DNA of 64,000 nucleotides. Source: Gammaproteobacteria bacterium (GTDB lineage: Bacteria; Pseudomonadota; Gammaproteobacteria; HK1). Of the stretch, positions 46,900 to 57,015 are shown piece by piece. Both the position numbers and the translations under genes were made by a program. The notes under the pieces are model-generated. The model was not told the DNA's origin and ran no database searches. It was given only the letters and a program-made list of their open reading frames with translations. The DNA lies in NCBI GenBank assembly GCA_021773635.1, contig JAJFJV010000011.1:1-64000 (forward strand), read 5' to 3'. Positions within the stretch are counted from its first letter, which is position 1; each line of letters opens with the position of its first letter.

Positions 46900-48058
46900 C
46901 CTGCACCCCTTGAATAGGCTTGATGGTGTTCCAGTTTTTGCAGCCGGGACATTTCCAGTGCAGTGATTTGGCTGAATAGCCGCAGTGGTCGCAGCGATAA
47001 ATGGCGCGTTCCTCTATGAGTTGTGTGGTCAATTCCTTGAAAATTCCGAGATACGACGGAGCTGGGCGGTCTTCCAGCTCCTTTTCCAAATCAAGCAGTC
47101 GGTCGAAGCCACGCACCGTAGGCCGCTTCTGCAGGTGTTCCGTGATAAATCGAATGGCCTCCTCAATCCCACTCTCGTGCTGAATCAGCTCCACCAAATT
47201 CAAGGTCACGGTAATGCCACCGTGCTGCTCCAACAGGGCAGAAAAATACGGGATAAGTGCGGCAGAAATACCCGTCGCTCGATGACAGACCCGCAGACGC
47301 TCCACCACTTCCGGCAAATAATCGGGATCCTTTTTTACCAGCTGTTTGAATACGGTAGCAGCGCGAGCAAAATCTGCCTCCATGACGTAAATATCACCTT
47401 CCAGCAGAAGGGCACGTATACAATCGGGATCGGCCCGTAGCGCCTTTTGAATTTCGCTCATGGCCTGATCCAGAGCGTCAGCCCGCTTTGCCTGTTCGGC
47501 CTTTTCACAACGGTAATGAGCGATAATGGGCGCCAGCTGCAAACCCGTTTCTGCGGTAAGCCGGCGACTGGCCGAGATAGCCTTGTCCCAGTCTTTCTCC
47601 TGCTCGTAGATATCCACCAGCTGGCGCAAGGCCTGGACTTTGTAGTGGCCACCCTCCACCAGTTCACGAAATAATCCTTCCGCACGATCCAGCAACCCGG
47701 CACTGAGGTGGTCTTGGGCCAGCTCCAGCAAGGCCTCAAAACGTTGTGTGTCACCTGCTCCCACGCGTGCGAGCAGGTTCTGATGGATACGTATGGCCCT
47801 GTCGACCTCACCGCGACGACGGTACAGATTCCCTAGCGCGAGATGAGTTTCCGCCGTGTTCTGGTCTACCTCCAATACCTTGATAAAGACATCAATAGCC
47901 TTGTCCGGCTGTTCGTTTAGCAGGTAGTTAATACCCTTGAAGTAGTCGGCAGAAAGGCTGCCTTTGGCGCCCGGGCGACTGCGCCGGCCAGCGCTTCGAT
48001 CCGCCACCCACCAACCCGAGAATGCCGCCACCGGCAGCAACAGCCACAAGAACTCCAT
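46892..48058 (-). CDS. lapB: Lipopolysaccharide assembly protein LapB
   Basis: 388 residues. An N-terminal membrane anchor ([13 protein letters not shown]), about nine TPR units (for example [44 protein letters not shown]) and a C-terminal rubredoxin-like zinc domain with [23 protein letters not shown]. LapB (YciM) recruits FtsH to degrade LpxC and so balances LPS with phospholipid. It is four bases after lapA and overlaps pyrF, forming an operon that probably begins at or upstream of rpsA/ihfB. Confidence 0.96.
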   Translation of the reverse strand: MEFLWLLLPVAAFSGWWVADRSAGRRSRPGAKGSLSADYFKGINYLLNEQPDKAIDVFIKVLEVDQNTAETHLALGNLYRRRGEVDRAIRIHQNLLARVGAGDTQRFEALLELAQDHLSAGLLDRAEGLFRELVEGGHYKVQALRQLVDIYEQEKDWDKAISASRRLTAETGLQLAPIIAHYRCEKAEQAKRADALDQAMSEIQKALRADPDCIRALLLEGDIYVMEADFARAATVFKQLVKKDPDYLPEVVERLRVCHRATGISAALIPYFSALLEQHGGITVTLNLVELIQHESGIEEAIRFITEHLQKRPTVRGFDRLLDLEKELEDRPAPSYLGIFKELTTQLIEERAIYRCDHCGYSAKSLHWKCPGCKNWNTIKPIQGVQDE

Positions 48059-48062
48059 GCGG

Positions 48063-48353
48063 TCAGACCGATTCGCCCGGATGGGCGAGACGTATGGATT
48101 CCAGTTCCCGCTCGGTAGAGGCCAACTGTCGCTTCAGTCCACGCAGCTTAACCTTGATACGCCAGAAACTGGCCAGACTAACCAGCAGGCCCAGACAAAC
48201 CCCCAGGAAGGTGGAGAGTACAAGCAGCAGCGAGAGTGCGATCTCGGCACTCCCCAGGTAGTAGCGAAAATGCACCGGATGAGCATTCTCCACCGCAAAA
48301 CTAAGACCCAGAATAAAGATAAGAAGGAGAATAAGATAATACAGGTAGCGCAT
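48063..48353 (-). CDS. lapA: Lipopolysaccharide assembly protein LapA
   Basis: 96 residues. Two transmembrane helices (about 3-19 and 41-63) with the family pattern FAVENAHPVHFRYYLGSAEIALSLLLV, then a cytoplasmic coiled-coil tail (RIKVKLRGLKRQLASTERELESI). LapA (YciS) partners LapB in LPS assembly control. It precedes lapB by four bases. Confidence 0.92.
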   Translation of the reverse strand: MRYLYYLILLLIFILGLSFAVENAHPVHFRYYLGSAEIALSLLLVLSTFLGVCLGLLVSLASFWRIKVKLRGLKRQLASTERELESIRLAHPGESV

Positions 48354-48454
48354 CGCCTGGCCCTCGTTGAGCGATAGTGGGAAAGAGTGGAAAGCAATTT
48401 CGTACCCGTGCTTTCACCATCCGCCTCGTTTGGAAAGTATGCCAAAAAGCAGGC

Positions 48455-48497
48455 CAAAAAAAACGGCATGTCCTGATAGCCAGACATACCGTTTTTT
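48455..48497 (-). terminator. Terminator after ihfB
   Basis: ACGGCATGTC pairs with GACATACCGT (one bulged or mismatched pair) around CTGATAGCCA; a run of eight A on the left gives a T-run for minus-strand transcripts, and six T follow on the right. It lies between ihfB and lapA and would separate the rpsA–ihfB transcript from lapAB, at least in part. Confidence 0.8.
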
Positions 48498-48534
48498 CCT
48501 GCCCCATCATCGGGCTCCCATCAATTGAAACGAC

Positions 48535-48849
48535 TCAGACTGCGCCCGCCTTGGTGGTGACACTGGAACCACCCGAATCAACGCGCTTGCGCAGCTCTTT
48601 CCCTGGTTTGAAGTGTGGAACATATTTCGCGGGCAGGGACACAGGTTCACCCGTCTTGGGATTGCGACCTACCCGGCCAGGGCGAAAATGTAGCGAAAAA
48701 CTCCCAAAGCCACGGATCTCGATACGCTCACCGCTGGCCAACCGCCCGGCCATCAACTCCAGGATCGTCTTTACCGCCAGCTCGATATCCCGGTAGGCCA
48801 ACTGCATCTGCTTATGCGCCACCCGCTCAATTAACTCTGATTTGGTCAT
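48535..48849 (-). CDS. ihfB: Integration host factor beta subunit
   Basis: 104 residues. A DNABII protein: [37 protein letters not shown] forms the helical body, and [28 protein letters not shown] forms the beta-ribbon arms with the DNA-intercalating Pro. The residues around [13 protein letters not shown] are typical of the beta subunit rather than HU. IHF bends DNA at specific sites and assists sigma-54 promoters among others. It follows rpsA by 42 bases, the classic rpsA–ihfB pair. Confidence 0.96.
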   Translation of the reverse strand: MTKSELIERVAHKQMQLAYRDIELAVKTILELMAGRLASGERIEIRGFGSFSLHFRPGRVGRNPKTGEPVSLPAKYVPHFKPGKELRKRVDSGGSSVTTKAGAV

Positions 48850-48891
48850 AGCATGCTCAACATGTCGTCTGAATCGCGTCTACGATTTGCC

Positions 48892-50580
48892 TTAGCCCTT
48901 GTCGCCCATCTGCTCCTTCAACAGGTCTCCCAAGGTCGCGGCGCCCACTTCTCCCGCATCACTGTACTGTTCCACGGCCGCGCTCTCTTCATCACTCTCA
49001 CGGGCACGAATGGACAAACCGATGCTGCGTTTTTTGCGGTCCATGGCAACGATCTTCACCTCAACGGAATCGCCTTCAGAGAGTGCGCTACGCGCGTCTT
49101 CCGTCCGCTCCTGGCTGATATCTGCCACCCTCAGGTAACCACTGATACCCTCGGCCAATACGATCACCGCACCCCTGGCATCCACTTCGCCAACGGTACC
49201 CGTCACAATACTTCCACGCGGATGCTCGGTAGCATAGTCAGAGAAGGGATCTCCATCCAACTGCCTGATTCCGAGGGAAATACGCTCCCGATCAGCATCT
49301 ACAGAAAGCACCACGGCTTCAATTTCATCACCCTTCTTGAAGTTGCGGATCGCCTCTTCACCATTGTCGTCCCAAGAGATATCCGAGAGATGAACGAGGC
49401 CGTCAATACCGCCATCAAGACCGATAAAAATACCAAAATCGGTAATCGACTTGATGTTTCCCTTGACCTTGTCGTTACGCTGATGCAAGGCCGAGAATTC
49501 TTCCCAGGGATTGGAAGCACATTGCTTGATACCCAGGGAGATGCGACGTCGTTCCTCATTGAGATCGAGGACCATAACGTGTACATCTTCCCCAACCTGT
49601 ACCACCTTGCTGGGATGAATGTTGCGGTTGGTCCAATCCATCTCGGAGACATGCACCAGGCCTTCGACACCATCCTCCAGTTCCACGAAGCAACCGTAAT
49701 CAGCAATATTTGCCACCTTGCCAAGCAGCTTGCTGCCCACCGGGTAGCGGTCGGCAATCCCGACCCACGGGTCTGCACCCAGTTGCTTCAATCCCAGTGA
49801 AACACGGTTACGTTCACGGTCAAACTTGAGGATCTTGACATCGATCTCATCCCCCACCTGCACCACGTCAGTGGGATGTTTGACCCGCTTCCAGGCCATG
49901 TCGGTGATGTGTAGCAGACCATCAATGCCACCCAGGTCCACAAAGGCACCGTAATCGGTAAGGTTCTTCACCACACCCTTGAGTTCGGCACCATCCTTCA
50001 GATTCTTGAGTAATTCCTCGCGCTCTTCCGAGAACTGCAGCTCTACCACCGCACGCCTCGAAACCACTACATTGTTGCGCTGCTGGTCGAGCTTGATGAC
50101 CTTGAATTCCAGTGGCTTGCCTTCCAGATAGGCGGTATCACGTACTGGCCGCACATCCACCAGGGAACCCGGCAAAAAGGCCCGGATATCATCGATATCC
50201 ACGGTGAAGCCACCTTTCACCTTACCGGTCAATATGCCGGTAACCACTTCAGACTTCTCGAAAGCATCGTCAAGCCTTTTCCAGGCCTGGGCACGCTTGG
50301 CTTTTTCCCGGGACAGGCGAGTCTCTCCAAAGCCGTCCTCCACCGCCTCCAGGGCAACTTCAATCTGATCGCCCACATTGAGGTCCATCTCACCGCGTTC
50401 GTTACGGAACTGGGCAATAGGAATATTGGATTCCGATTTCAGACCCGCATTAACAGTCACGAAATCAGATCGGATATCGACGACCACGCCGGAAAGAATG
50501 GCGCCGGGACGCATCTTGTCTTCAACCTGGCTCTGCTCAAATAGCTCTGCGAAACTTTCGCTCATTGGTTCTTTACTCAT
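48892..50580 (-). CDS. rpsA: 30S ribosomal protein S1
   Basis: 562 residues with six S1 (OB-fold) repeats, e.g. [29 protein letters not shown] and [30 protein letters not shown]; the first two bind the ribosome and the rest bind mRNA. A second in-frame ATG five codons in gives [11 protein letters not shown], the more typical N terminus, and may be the real start. S1 helps unfold and dock mRNA leaders, which matters in a genome with weak Shine-Dalgarno sequences. Neighbours cmk upstream and ihfB downstream are in the usual order. Confidence 0.97.
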   Translation of the reverse strand: MSKEPMSESFAELFEQSQVEDKMRPGAILSGVVVDIRSDFVTVNAGLKSESNIPIAQFRNERGEMDLNVGDQIEVALEAVEDGFGETRLSREKAKRAQAWKRLDDAFEKSEVVTGILTGKVKGGFTVDIDDIRAFLPGSLVDVRPVRDTAYLEGKPLEFKVIKLDQQRNNVVVSRRAVVELQFSEEREELLKNLKDGAELKGVVKNLTDYGAFVDLGGIDGLLHITDMAWKRVKHPTDVVQVGDEIDVKILKFDRERNRVSLGLKQLGADPWVGIADRYPVGSKLLGKVANIADYGCFVELEDGVEGLVHVSEMDWTNRNIHPSKVVQVGEDVHVMVLDLNEERRRISLGIKQCASNPWEEFSALHQRNDKVKGNIKSITDFGIFIGLDGGIDGLVHLSDISWDDNGEEAIRNFKKGDEIEAVVLSVDADRERISLGIRQLDGDPFSDYATEHPRGSIVTGTVGEVDARGAVIVLAEGISGYLRVADISQERTEDARSALSEGDSVEVKIVAMDRKKRSIGLSIRARESDEESAAVEQYSDAGEVGAATLGDLLKEQMGDKG

Positions 50581-50725
50581 TTCTCAATAAAGCCACCCCT
50601 TGCCCGATGGATTACCTGGGCTCTATAGCCCGGACCAGAATCCGGCAATTGGGGTAACTGTCAGGCTGCACCGCAAGGTACAGTCACTCTCGCCTTCCAC
50701 TGTCGACGGCGGAAGGCCGTTTGGA

Positions 50726-51409
50726 TCACAGACCGCGTTGTTGCACTACCGCCATCACCCGTGCCAGCACGCCGTCAATATCGATGGATGTAGTATCGAT
50801 ATCTATGGCATCTGCAGCCGGTACGAGGGGGGCGACAGCACGGTTTCGGTCACGCTCATCGCGCTCGACTATCTCCCTGGACAAGCGGGCAAGGCTAGCA
50901 CTAATTCCTTTATGCCTCAACTGTTTATAGCGTCTTCGCGCCCTCTCCTCGGGGCTGGCGCTAAGAAATATTTTTAGCGCCGCATGGGGAAAAACCACGG
51001 TCCCCATATCACGACCATCTGCGACCAGTCCCGGCAATGAAACGAAACCATGCTGCAAGTCCAGCAGGGCGCTGCGCACCTCGGGGTAGCGGGCGATCTG
51101 CGATGCACGATTACCACAGTTCTCGTTGCGCATCTCATCCCCTACAACCTGGCCGTCTAATAGCGGATAAACCGGACAAGCTTCATCACCAGTACGGAAG
51201 CAAACATCCAGCTCCGCCGCCATCTGAGTGAGGGCTGCCACGTCATCCAGGGCTATATGCTGTTGCTCTGCAGCGAGCGCCAGCAAGCGATAAAGGGCAC
51301 CGCTATCAAGCAAATGCCAGCCCAGCCGGGTCGCAAGATGCCAGGCAATCGTACCTTTCCCCACTCCACTGGGGCCATCGAGCGTGATAACCGGCACATT
51401 ATCGTTCAC
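50726..51409 (-). CDS. cmk: Cytidylate kinase
   Basis: 227 residues. Phosphorylates CMP and dCMP. Motifs are the P-loop DGPSGVGKGTIAWHLA, the CMP-specific insert region, LVADGRDMGTVVFPHAALKIFLSASPEERARRR and the C-terminal IDTTSIDIDGVLARV. Its ATG overlaps the end of aroA by four bases. A 145-base gap before rpsA presumably contains the rpsA promoter. Confidence 0.96.
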   Translation of the reverse strand: MNDNVPVITLDGPSGVGKGTIAWHLATRLGWHLLDSGALYRLLALAAEQQHIALDDVAALTQMAAELDVCFRTGDEACPVYPLLDGQVVGDEMRNENCGNRASQIARYPEVRSALLDLQHGFVSLPGLVADGRDMGTVVFPHAALKIFLSASPEERARRRYKQLRHKGISASLARLSREIVERDERDRNRAVAPLVPAADAIDIDTTSIDIDGVLARVMAVVQQRGL

Positions 51410-52770
51410 GCTCCCGCACCTGCTTCAGTATGTATTTGCAGGCCTGCTGCACCAGCCAGTTTCACAAATCCTGGAAAGGAGGTGGCCACATTGCCGCAAT
51501 CATCAATCGTGATCGGCCCTTTAGCCACCAGGGCTGCCATGGAAAAGGCCATGGCGATGCGGTGGTCACCGTGGCTATGCACCCGGCCTCCAGAAAAAGT
51601 ACCCCCCTGAATAACCATGCCGTCCGCCGTGGGCTGTGCTGAGATACCGAGTTCTGCCAATCCCGCGGCCATCACCGCAATACGATCGCTTTCCTTGACC
51701 CGAAGTTCTTCCGCACCTTCCAGTATGGTCTCGCCCTCGGCACAGGCGGCGGCAATGAAGATGATTGGAAATTCATCGATAGCCAGGGAGACCTGCTCCC
51801 GGGGGATACGTATCCCCCGCAAGGCGCTCGCCTTGACATGGAGATCGGCCACCGGCTCGCGGCCAAATTCCCGGGAATTGCGAAATTCCACCTCGGCCCC
51901 CATCAATCGAAGTATATGGATTACCCCGAGACGAGTGGGATTGACCCCGACCTTTTCAATAAGCAGCTGGGAACCCGGAGAGATGGCGGCCCCCACCAGA
52001 AAGAAGGCGGCCGAAGAAATATCGGCGGGCACCTGCAGGGCATTACCCTTAAGCTGGCCACCGCCGTTCAGACAAATACCCCGGTCAGTGACCTCCACCG
52101 GATAGCCAAAAGCTTGCAACATGCGCTCGGTATGATCCCGGGTGACCACCGGTTCCTGCACACAGGTTTCGCCTGCCGCGTAGAGCCCCGCGAGCAACAG
52201 GCACGACTTTACTTGCGCACTGGCCACCCTGAGACGGTGCTGGCGACCCTGTAGTGTTCGACCACCCTGAATTTCGAGCGGTGGTGTCCCCGCCTCAGTG
52301 GAATGAATGAGCGCCCCCATTTTTGCCAATGGCTCAGTCACTCGCCCCATGGGACGGCGTGACAGGGAGGCGTCACCCCTAAGCACGGTGTCGAAAGACT
52401 GACCGCTCAACAACCCTGTTAGCAGGCGCATGGAGGTGCCCGAATTTCCCAGATAAAGGGCCGCGTCGGGCACCTGCAGACCGTGTAGGCCTACTCCCTG
52501 AATGATGAGTTCATGGGCTGCAGGCCGAGAGATCTCGACCCCCATGGCACGAAAAGCCGCCAGAGTAGCCAGGGTATCTTCACCCTCCAGAAAGCCTTCG
52601 ACCCGGGTTTCACCCTCCGCCAGGGCACCAAACATCAAGGCACGATGGGAAATGGATTTATCGCCCGGAGGCCGTATCCGACCACGCAAACAGCCACCGG
52701 GATCGAGCTGAAAAACCAGTTCGCTTCGGTCAGCCCCCGCTTCAACCACCGTTGCTCTCACCATTGGCAT
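51406..52770 (-). CDS. aroA: 3-phosphoshikimate 1-carboxyvinyltransferase (EPSP synthase)
   Basis: About 454 residues from the ATG giving MPMVRATVVEAG; the frame is open 38 codons further but that sequence is the antisense-looking overlap with tyrA. Sixth step of the shikimate pathway. Active-site motifs are PPGDKSISHRALMFGALAEG, LYLGNSGTSMRLLTGLL, RDHTERML and RVKESDRIAVMA, and SHGDHRIAMAF. PGDKSISHRA with Gly/Ala spacing looks class I-like, normally sensitive to glyphosate. It overlaps tyrA by 29 bases and cmk by four. Confidence 0.96.
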   Translation of the reverse strand: MPMVRATVVEAGADRSELVFQLDPGGCLRGRIRPPGDKSISHRALMFGALAEGETRVEGFLEGEDTLATLAAFRAMGVEISRPAAHELIIQGVGLHGLQVPDAALYLGNSGTSMRLLTGLLSGQSFDTVLRGDASLSRRPMGRVTEPLAKMGALIHSTEAGTPPLEIQGGRTLQGRQHRLRVASAQVKSCLLLAGLYAAGETCVQEPVVTRDHTERMLQAFGYPVEVTDRGICLNGGGQLKGNALQVPADISSAAFFLVGAAISPGSQLLIEKVGVNPTRLGVIHILRLMGAEVEFRNSREFGREPVADLHVKASALRGIRIPREQVSLAIDEFPIIFIAAACAEGETILEGAEELRVKESDRIAVMAAGLAELGISAQPTADGMVIQGGTFSGGRVHSHGDHRIAMAFSMAALVAKGPITIDDCGNVATSFPGFVKLAGAAGLQIHTEAGAGA

Positions 52771-53620
52771 ACTGATCCCGCAAGGCCTTGGCACGCTGGA
52801 AGACCAGGCGCAGGTGATCGCCGTTTCCGGCTCGAATATTCTCCTCCAGCGTTTCCAGTTCCTCCCGGTACCGGGCCAGCACACGGGCTATCTCATCACC
52901 ATTTGTCAGGCAGATATCCCGCCAAACATCGGGATCACTGGAGGCGATACGACTGAAATCCCTAAAGCCCCCCGCTGCATTACGGAAGATATCCGTGTGT
53001 TCGCGCATATTTCCGAGTACATCCACCAGCGCGTAGGCCAGCACGTGCGGAAGATGGCTGGTGGCGGCCAATACGGCGTCGTGATAACCCGCCTCCATTT
53101 CCACCACCTCCGCACCAGTGGCTTGCCACATGGCCCGCACCCGCTCCAGAGCGGTGGCATCAGTATGCTCCGCAGGGGTCAGAATCACCCGGCGATCCCG
53201 ATACAGGGTGGCAACGGCCGCCTCGATACCACTCTTTTCAGCGCCAGCAATGGGATGTCCGGGGACCAGGTAATCCGGAATTGCTCCCAGGGCGGCCTTC
53301 GCCGCATCGAGCACGTGGCGCTTGACGCTGCCCACGTCGGTCACCACCGCATCTGTGGCCAGATGCCCATCCATGGCACTGAAGCAATGTTCCAGCGCCC
53401 CTACGGGCACCGCCAGCACCACCATGTCGGCCCCCGCTACAGCCCGACCGATATCCGTGTCATAGCCATCTATAACCCCAAGGCTGACAGCTTTTTCCAG
53501 CTTTTCCACCCGCCGCCCCACGCCAATGATCTCGGCACAGGCACCGGCCTGGCGCAGGGCCCGGGCGAGAGAGCCTCCCATGAGCCCGACACCCACTATG
53601 CACAAGCGCCGGATCAACAT
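52742..53620 (-). CDS. tyrA: Prephenate (or arogenate) dehydrogenase
   Basis: 292 residues. Oxidative decarboxylation in tyrosine synthesis. Rossmann motif IVGVGLMGGSLARAL at the N terminus, the conserved TDVGSVKRHVLDAA, the substrate-binding HPIAGAEKSGIEAA, and SHLPHVLAYAL. It is a monofunctional TyrA without chorismate mutase or an ACT domain, so feedback must act elsewhere or through other residues. It overlaps hisC at the start by seven bases and aroA at the end. Confidence 0.95.
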   Translation of the reverse strand: MLIRRLCIVGVGLMGGSLARALRQAGACAEIIGVGRRVEKLEKAVSLGVIDGYDTDIGRAVAGADMVVLAVPVGALEHCFSAMDGHLATDAVVTDVGSVKRHVLDAAKAALGAIPDYLVPGHPIAGAEKSGIEAAVATLYRDRRVILTPAEHTDATALERVRAMWQATGAEVVEMEAGYHDAVLAATSHLPHVLAYALVDVLGNMREHTDIFRNAAGGFRDFSRIASSDPDVWRDICLTNGDEIARVLARYREELETLEENIRAGNGDHLRLVFQRAKALRDQYANGESNGG

Positions 53621-54726
53621 GAGCCATCCCGCAGCACATCCTCCAGTGCTTCCAGAAAACGGTCGTTCTCCGCCTTCAAACCAATACTGACGCGCAGATG
53701 CTGTGGCATACCATAGGCCTCTACAGGACGAACGATCACGCCTTTTCGCAATAAGGCCTGATAAACATTGCGTCCGGGACGCCCCACGTCTATGGCGAGA
53801 AAATTACCCACGGAAGGAATGCAGGGAAGTTCCAGCGTCTGAATTCCCGCTTCAAGCTGGGCCATGCCTTCAGCATTAGCCGCCACGCTACGTGCGAGAT
53901 GTCCGGTATCCGAGAGTGCCGCCGTTGCGGCGGCCAGGGCAACGCTGTTTACATTGAACGGCTGGCGTACCCGATTCAGCAGATCCGCTACCTCCGGACT
54001 GGAAATACCATAGCCCACACGCAGCCCCGCAAGGCCGTGGGCTTTGGAAAAGGTGCGGGTAACAATCAAATTGGGATAGCGGGACAGATAGCTCACACCA
54101 TCCGGATAAGTGGCCTCGGCCACATACTCAAAATAGGCCTCATCCAGCACCACCAGGGTGGTCGCGGGTACTGCGTCAAGAAATGCCTCAAGGGTCTCGC
54201 GGTCAACCCAGGTGCCCGTAGGGTTATTCGGGTTGGCAATAAAAATTACCCGGGTGCGTGCACTGATGCGGGCCGCCATGGCCTCCAGATCATGGCCCCA
54301 GTCACGCGCGGGGCTCACTACTGCTTGGGCCCCGATGGCCTGGGTAACCAGCGGATAGACGGCGAAGGCGTGTTCGGAGAAAAGCGCCTCATGCTGCGGA
54401 CTCAGAAAGGCCCGGGCCACCAGTTCCAGCACATCGTTGGAACCATTGCCGAGGGTCAGGCAATCGGTGCCTACACCCAGGTTTCGGGACAAGGCCTGTT
54501 TAAGGTTAAATCCGCCGCCATCGGGGTATCTTGCCAATTCATTGAGAGCGCCACCCACAGCCTTGAGAGCGCACGGTCCGCAACCGAGGGGGGATTCGTT
54601 GGAGGCCAGCTTGACCACCTCATCCAAACCAAGTTCGCGCTGCAGCTCCTCAATGGGCTTACCGGGCTCATAGGGCGATAACGCCTGCACCCCGGGTAGC
54701 GCCAGGGAAAGAAACTCCGCTCCCAT
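53614..54726 (-). CDS. hisC: Histidinol-phosphate / aromatic aminotransferase
   Basis: 370 residues (a GTG one codon upstream is an alternative start). A fold-type I PLP aminotransferase: ISPYEPGKPIEELQRELG-type N terminus, LGNGSNDVLELVARAF, FIANPNNPTGTWV, LVVLDEAYFEYV, and the PLP Lys in VTRTFSKAHGLAGLRVGYG. Placement between pheA and tyrA suggests that it also, or mainly, transaminates phenylpyruvate and hydroxyphenylpyruvate; HisC paralogues in such clusters are known to do so. It abuts pheA. Confidence 0.9.
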   Translation of the reverse strand: MGAEFLSLALPGVQALSPYEPGKPIEELQRELGLDEVVKLASNESPLGCGPCALKAVGGALNELARYPDGGGFNLKQALSRNLGVGTDCLTLGNGSNDVLELVARAFLSPQHEALFSEHAFAVYPLVTQAIGAQAVVSPARDWGHDLEAMAARISARTRVIFIANPNNPTGTWVDRETLEAFLDAVPATTLVVLDEAYFEYVAEATYPDGVSYLSRYPNLIVTRTFSKAHGLAGLRVGYGISSPEVADLLNRVRQPFNVNSVALAAATAALSDTGHLARSVAANAEGMAQLEAGIQTLELPCIPSVGNFLAIDVGRPGRNVYQALLRKGVIVRPVEAYGMPQHLRVSIGLKAENDRFLEALEDVLRDGSC

Positions 54727-54729
54727 CAC

Positions 54730-55821
54730 TTAACAGACGGCCTTTGGATACGCGCCCAGTACACGCACCATGCCGGCCGTGTCCTCAAGTTCATCCAGGG
54801 CGGCCCGCACCTCCGGGTCCTCTGTGTGGCCATCCACATCAACGAAAAATACGTACTCCCACCGACCACGGCGTGCCGGACGCGATTCGATTCGCGTCAT
54901 GCTGATATTTCTTTCGGCAAAAGGTTTGAGCAAACGAAACAGTGCGCCTGGCTGGTTCTTGGCGGAGATGAGCAAGGAAGTCTTGTCCACACCACTGGCG
55001 GGCACTGAACGCTTCCCGATCACCAGAAAACGGGTGGTGTTATCGGGCTCGTCTTCCACGTTTTTGGCAATCACCCGCAGCCCGTAGGCCGAGGCAGCGG
55101 TCTCGCCGGCGATGGCCGCGGTGTTTGGCTCCATAGCGGCACGCCGAGCCGCCTCGCCGTTACTGCTGAGCGCGACCTTCTCGATTCGGGGAAGATGCTC
55201 ATCGAGCCAGCGCCGGCACTGCGCAAAGGATTGTTGATGGGAATATACCCGGCGCAGACCATCCAGCTCGCTGCCCTTTCCCAGCAGATGGTGATGTATG
55301 GGAAGGTTCACCTCGCCACAGATCTGCAGTTGCGAGTGGACAAACATATCCAGCGTGTGGCTTACCATGCCTTCAGTGGAATTCTCCACCGGCACCACAC
55401 CATACTCACAGCCACCGGCTTCCACTTCACGAAACACCGCATCGATGCTATCCAGGGGAGTCACCTGCACCGCTTGCCCGAAGTGCTTGAGAGCAGCCAC
55501 TTCGGTGTAGGTACCACGGGGGCCCAGAAAGGCCACCGCCATGGCATTCTCCAGGGCACGACAGGCGGACATGAGTTCCTGAAACAGACGTCCTATCTCG
55601 GCATCGGCCAGAGGCCCCGGATTTTCACTGAGCAGGGTCCGTAATACCTGCGCCTCCCGCTCGGGCCGATAATAATCTTCGTCCCCCTCACCATCTTCCT
55701 TGATCGTTGCCACATCCTGGGCGAGGCGCGCACGCTGACTGATGCGCTCCAGCACCTCACGATCGAGGCGATCGATTTGCTCGCGCACCGCCGCCAGACG
55801 TTCTTCGTGTTTGCTGGCCAT
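54730..55821 (-). CDS. pheA: Bifunctional chorismate mutase / prephenate dehydratase (P-protein)
   Basis: 363 residues from the ATG giving MASKHEERLAAVREQIDRLD; the frame extends 22 codons upstream into serA. Domains are an AroQ chorismate mutase (1-90), prephenate dehydratase (about 93-270; AVAFLGPRGTYTEVAALKHFG, ENSTEGMVSHTLDMF, NTTRFLVIG), and an ACT regulatory domain with ESRPARRGRWEYVFFVD, where phenylalanine binds for feedback inhibition. It begins seven bases after the serA stop codon. Confidence 0.96.
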   Translation of the reverse strand: MASKHEERLAAVREQIDRLDREVLERISQRARLAQDVATIKEDGEGDEDYYRPEREAQVLRTLLSENPGPLADAEIGRLFQELMSACRALENAMAVAFLGPRGTYTEVAALKHFGQAVQVTPLDSIDAVFREVEAGGCEYGVVPVENSTEGMVSHTLDMFVHSQLQICGEVNLPIHHHLLGKGSELDGLRRVYSHQQSFAQCRRWLDEHLPRIEKVALSSNGEAARRAAMEPNTAAIAGETAASAYGLRVIAKNVEDEPDNTTRFLVIGKRSVPASGVDKTSLLISAKNQPGALFRLLKPFAERNISMTRIESRPARRGRWEYVFFVDVDGHTEDPEVRAALDELEDTAGMVRVLGAYPKAVC

Positions 55822-55828
55822 AACGGAA

Positions 55829-56992
55829 CTAAAGGGTGCGCACCGTGAGCACGCCTTCAATCGCCGATAAGGTCTCCACCACCGCATCGGGGATGGATTG
55901 TTCCACGTCGATAACGGTATAGGCTAAACCGTCTTTGGACTTATTGAGCATATCGATAATATTCAGTCCAACCTCCGCCAGCGTGGTGGAAATTTGCCCC
56001 AGCATATTGGGCACATTGGCATTGACGATGACGATGCGATAGCCCGAGTTACGCGGCATCACTGCCTCGGGAAAATTCACCGAGTTGCGGATATTTCCAT
56101 CCTCCAGGAAGGCCCGCACCTGGTCCGCCACCATAATGGCGCAATTATCTTCCGCCTCGCGGGTAGAGGCACCAAGATGTGGCAGGCAAATCACCCTGTC
56201 GCGCCCCTGCAAAAGCTCGGTTGGAAAATCGGTAACGTAGGTGTGCAACCGACCTTCATCCAGGGCCTCGACTACCGCCTCGTCATCAACAATACCCTGA
56301 CGGGCAAAATTCAGCAGGGTCGCACCCTCTCGCATCATGCGGATGCGATCGACATTGATCAGCTTGCGGTTCTCCTCCACCAACGGGACGTGCACGCTGA
56401 CGAAATCAGAACGCGCCAGGAGATCGCCAATGCTGGCCGCCTGCTGGATCTCCGAGGACAATTTCCAGGCCCGCTCCACGGTAATCTTGGTGTCGTAGCC
56501 GATGACATTCATACCGAGACCGATAGCCACATTCGCAACCCGCGAACCAATGGCACCCAGGCCGATGATGCCGAGCGTGCGACCCGGCAATTCAAAGCCC
56601 ACAAACTGCTTTTTATGGGCCTCCACCTGACGACTTAATTCCTTGTCATCTCCCGTCAAACCGCGGTTGAAGTCCCAGGCACGGCAAATATTCCTTGCCG
56701 CCAGAAAAAGTCCGGAAATAACCAGTTCCAGCACTGCATTGGCATTGGCCCCCGGGGTATTGAAAACCGGGATACCGCGGGCACTCAGCTTATCTATTGG
56801 AATATTGTTCACCCCGGCACCCGCACGCCCTACCGCCAGCAAGCTTTCCGGAACGGGATAGTCGTGCATTGATGCGGAGCGCAGGAGTATGGCGTCTGGA
56901 TGCTGGATTTCCGAGGCAATTTCGTAGTTTTCCCGCGGCAGGCGATCGAGCCCGGCCACAGAGATATTATTCAGGCTAAGTATCTTGTACAT
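55829..56992 (-). CDS. serA: D-3-phosphoglycerate dehydrogenase
   Basis: 387 residues. First step of serine synthesis. The substrate-binding half opens with MYKILSLNNIS; the NAD motif GLGAIGSRVANVAIGLGMNVIGYD and the catalytic His in CLPHLGASTREAEDNCA are visible. A short C-terminal ACT domain (IVIVNANVPNMLGQISTTLAEVGLNIIDML) is present, so serine regulation is possible. The GAGVNNIPIDKLSARGIPVFNTPGANANAV segment is typical of this SerA subgroup. It lies 23 bases after serC, so both serine genes are co-transcribed. Confidence 0.96.
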   Translation of the reverse strand: MYKILSLNNISVAGLDRLPRENYEIASEIQHPDAILLRSASMHDYPVPESLLAVGRAGAGVNNIPIDKLSARGIPVFNTPGANANAVLELVISGLFLAARNICRAWDFNRGLTGDDKELSRQVEAHKKQFVGFELPGRTLGIIGLGAIGSRVANVAIGLGMNVIGYDTKITVERAWKLSSEIQQAASIGDLLARSDFVSVHVPLVEENRKLINVDRIRMMREGATLLNFARQGIVDDEAVVEALDEGRLHTYVTDFPTELLQGRDRVICLPHLGASTREAEDNCAIMVADQVRAFLEDGNIRNSVNFPEAVMPRNSGYRIVIVNANVPNMLGQISTTLAEVGLNIIDMLNKSKDGLAYTVIDVEQSIPDAVVETLSAIEGVLTVRTL

Positions 56993-57015
56993 CGTCTGTT
57001 CCCGTTTGCTCGTGG

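Noticed and set aside
48853-49800. A 315-codon open frame opposite rpsA
   Set aside because: Antisense to the repeated S1 domains; its apparent repeats are the shadow of the S1 repeats.
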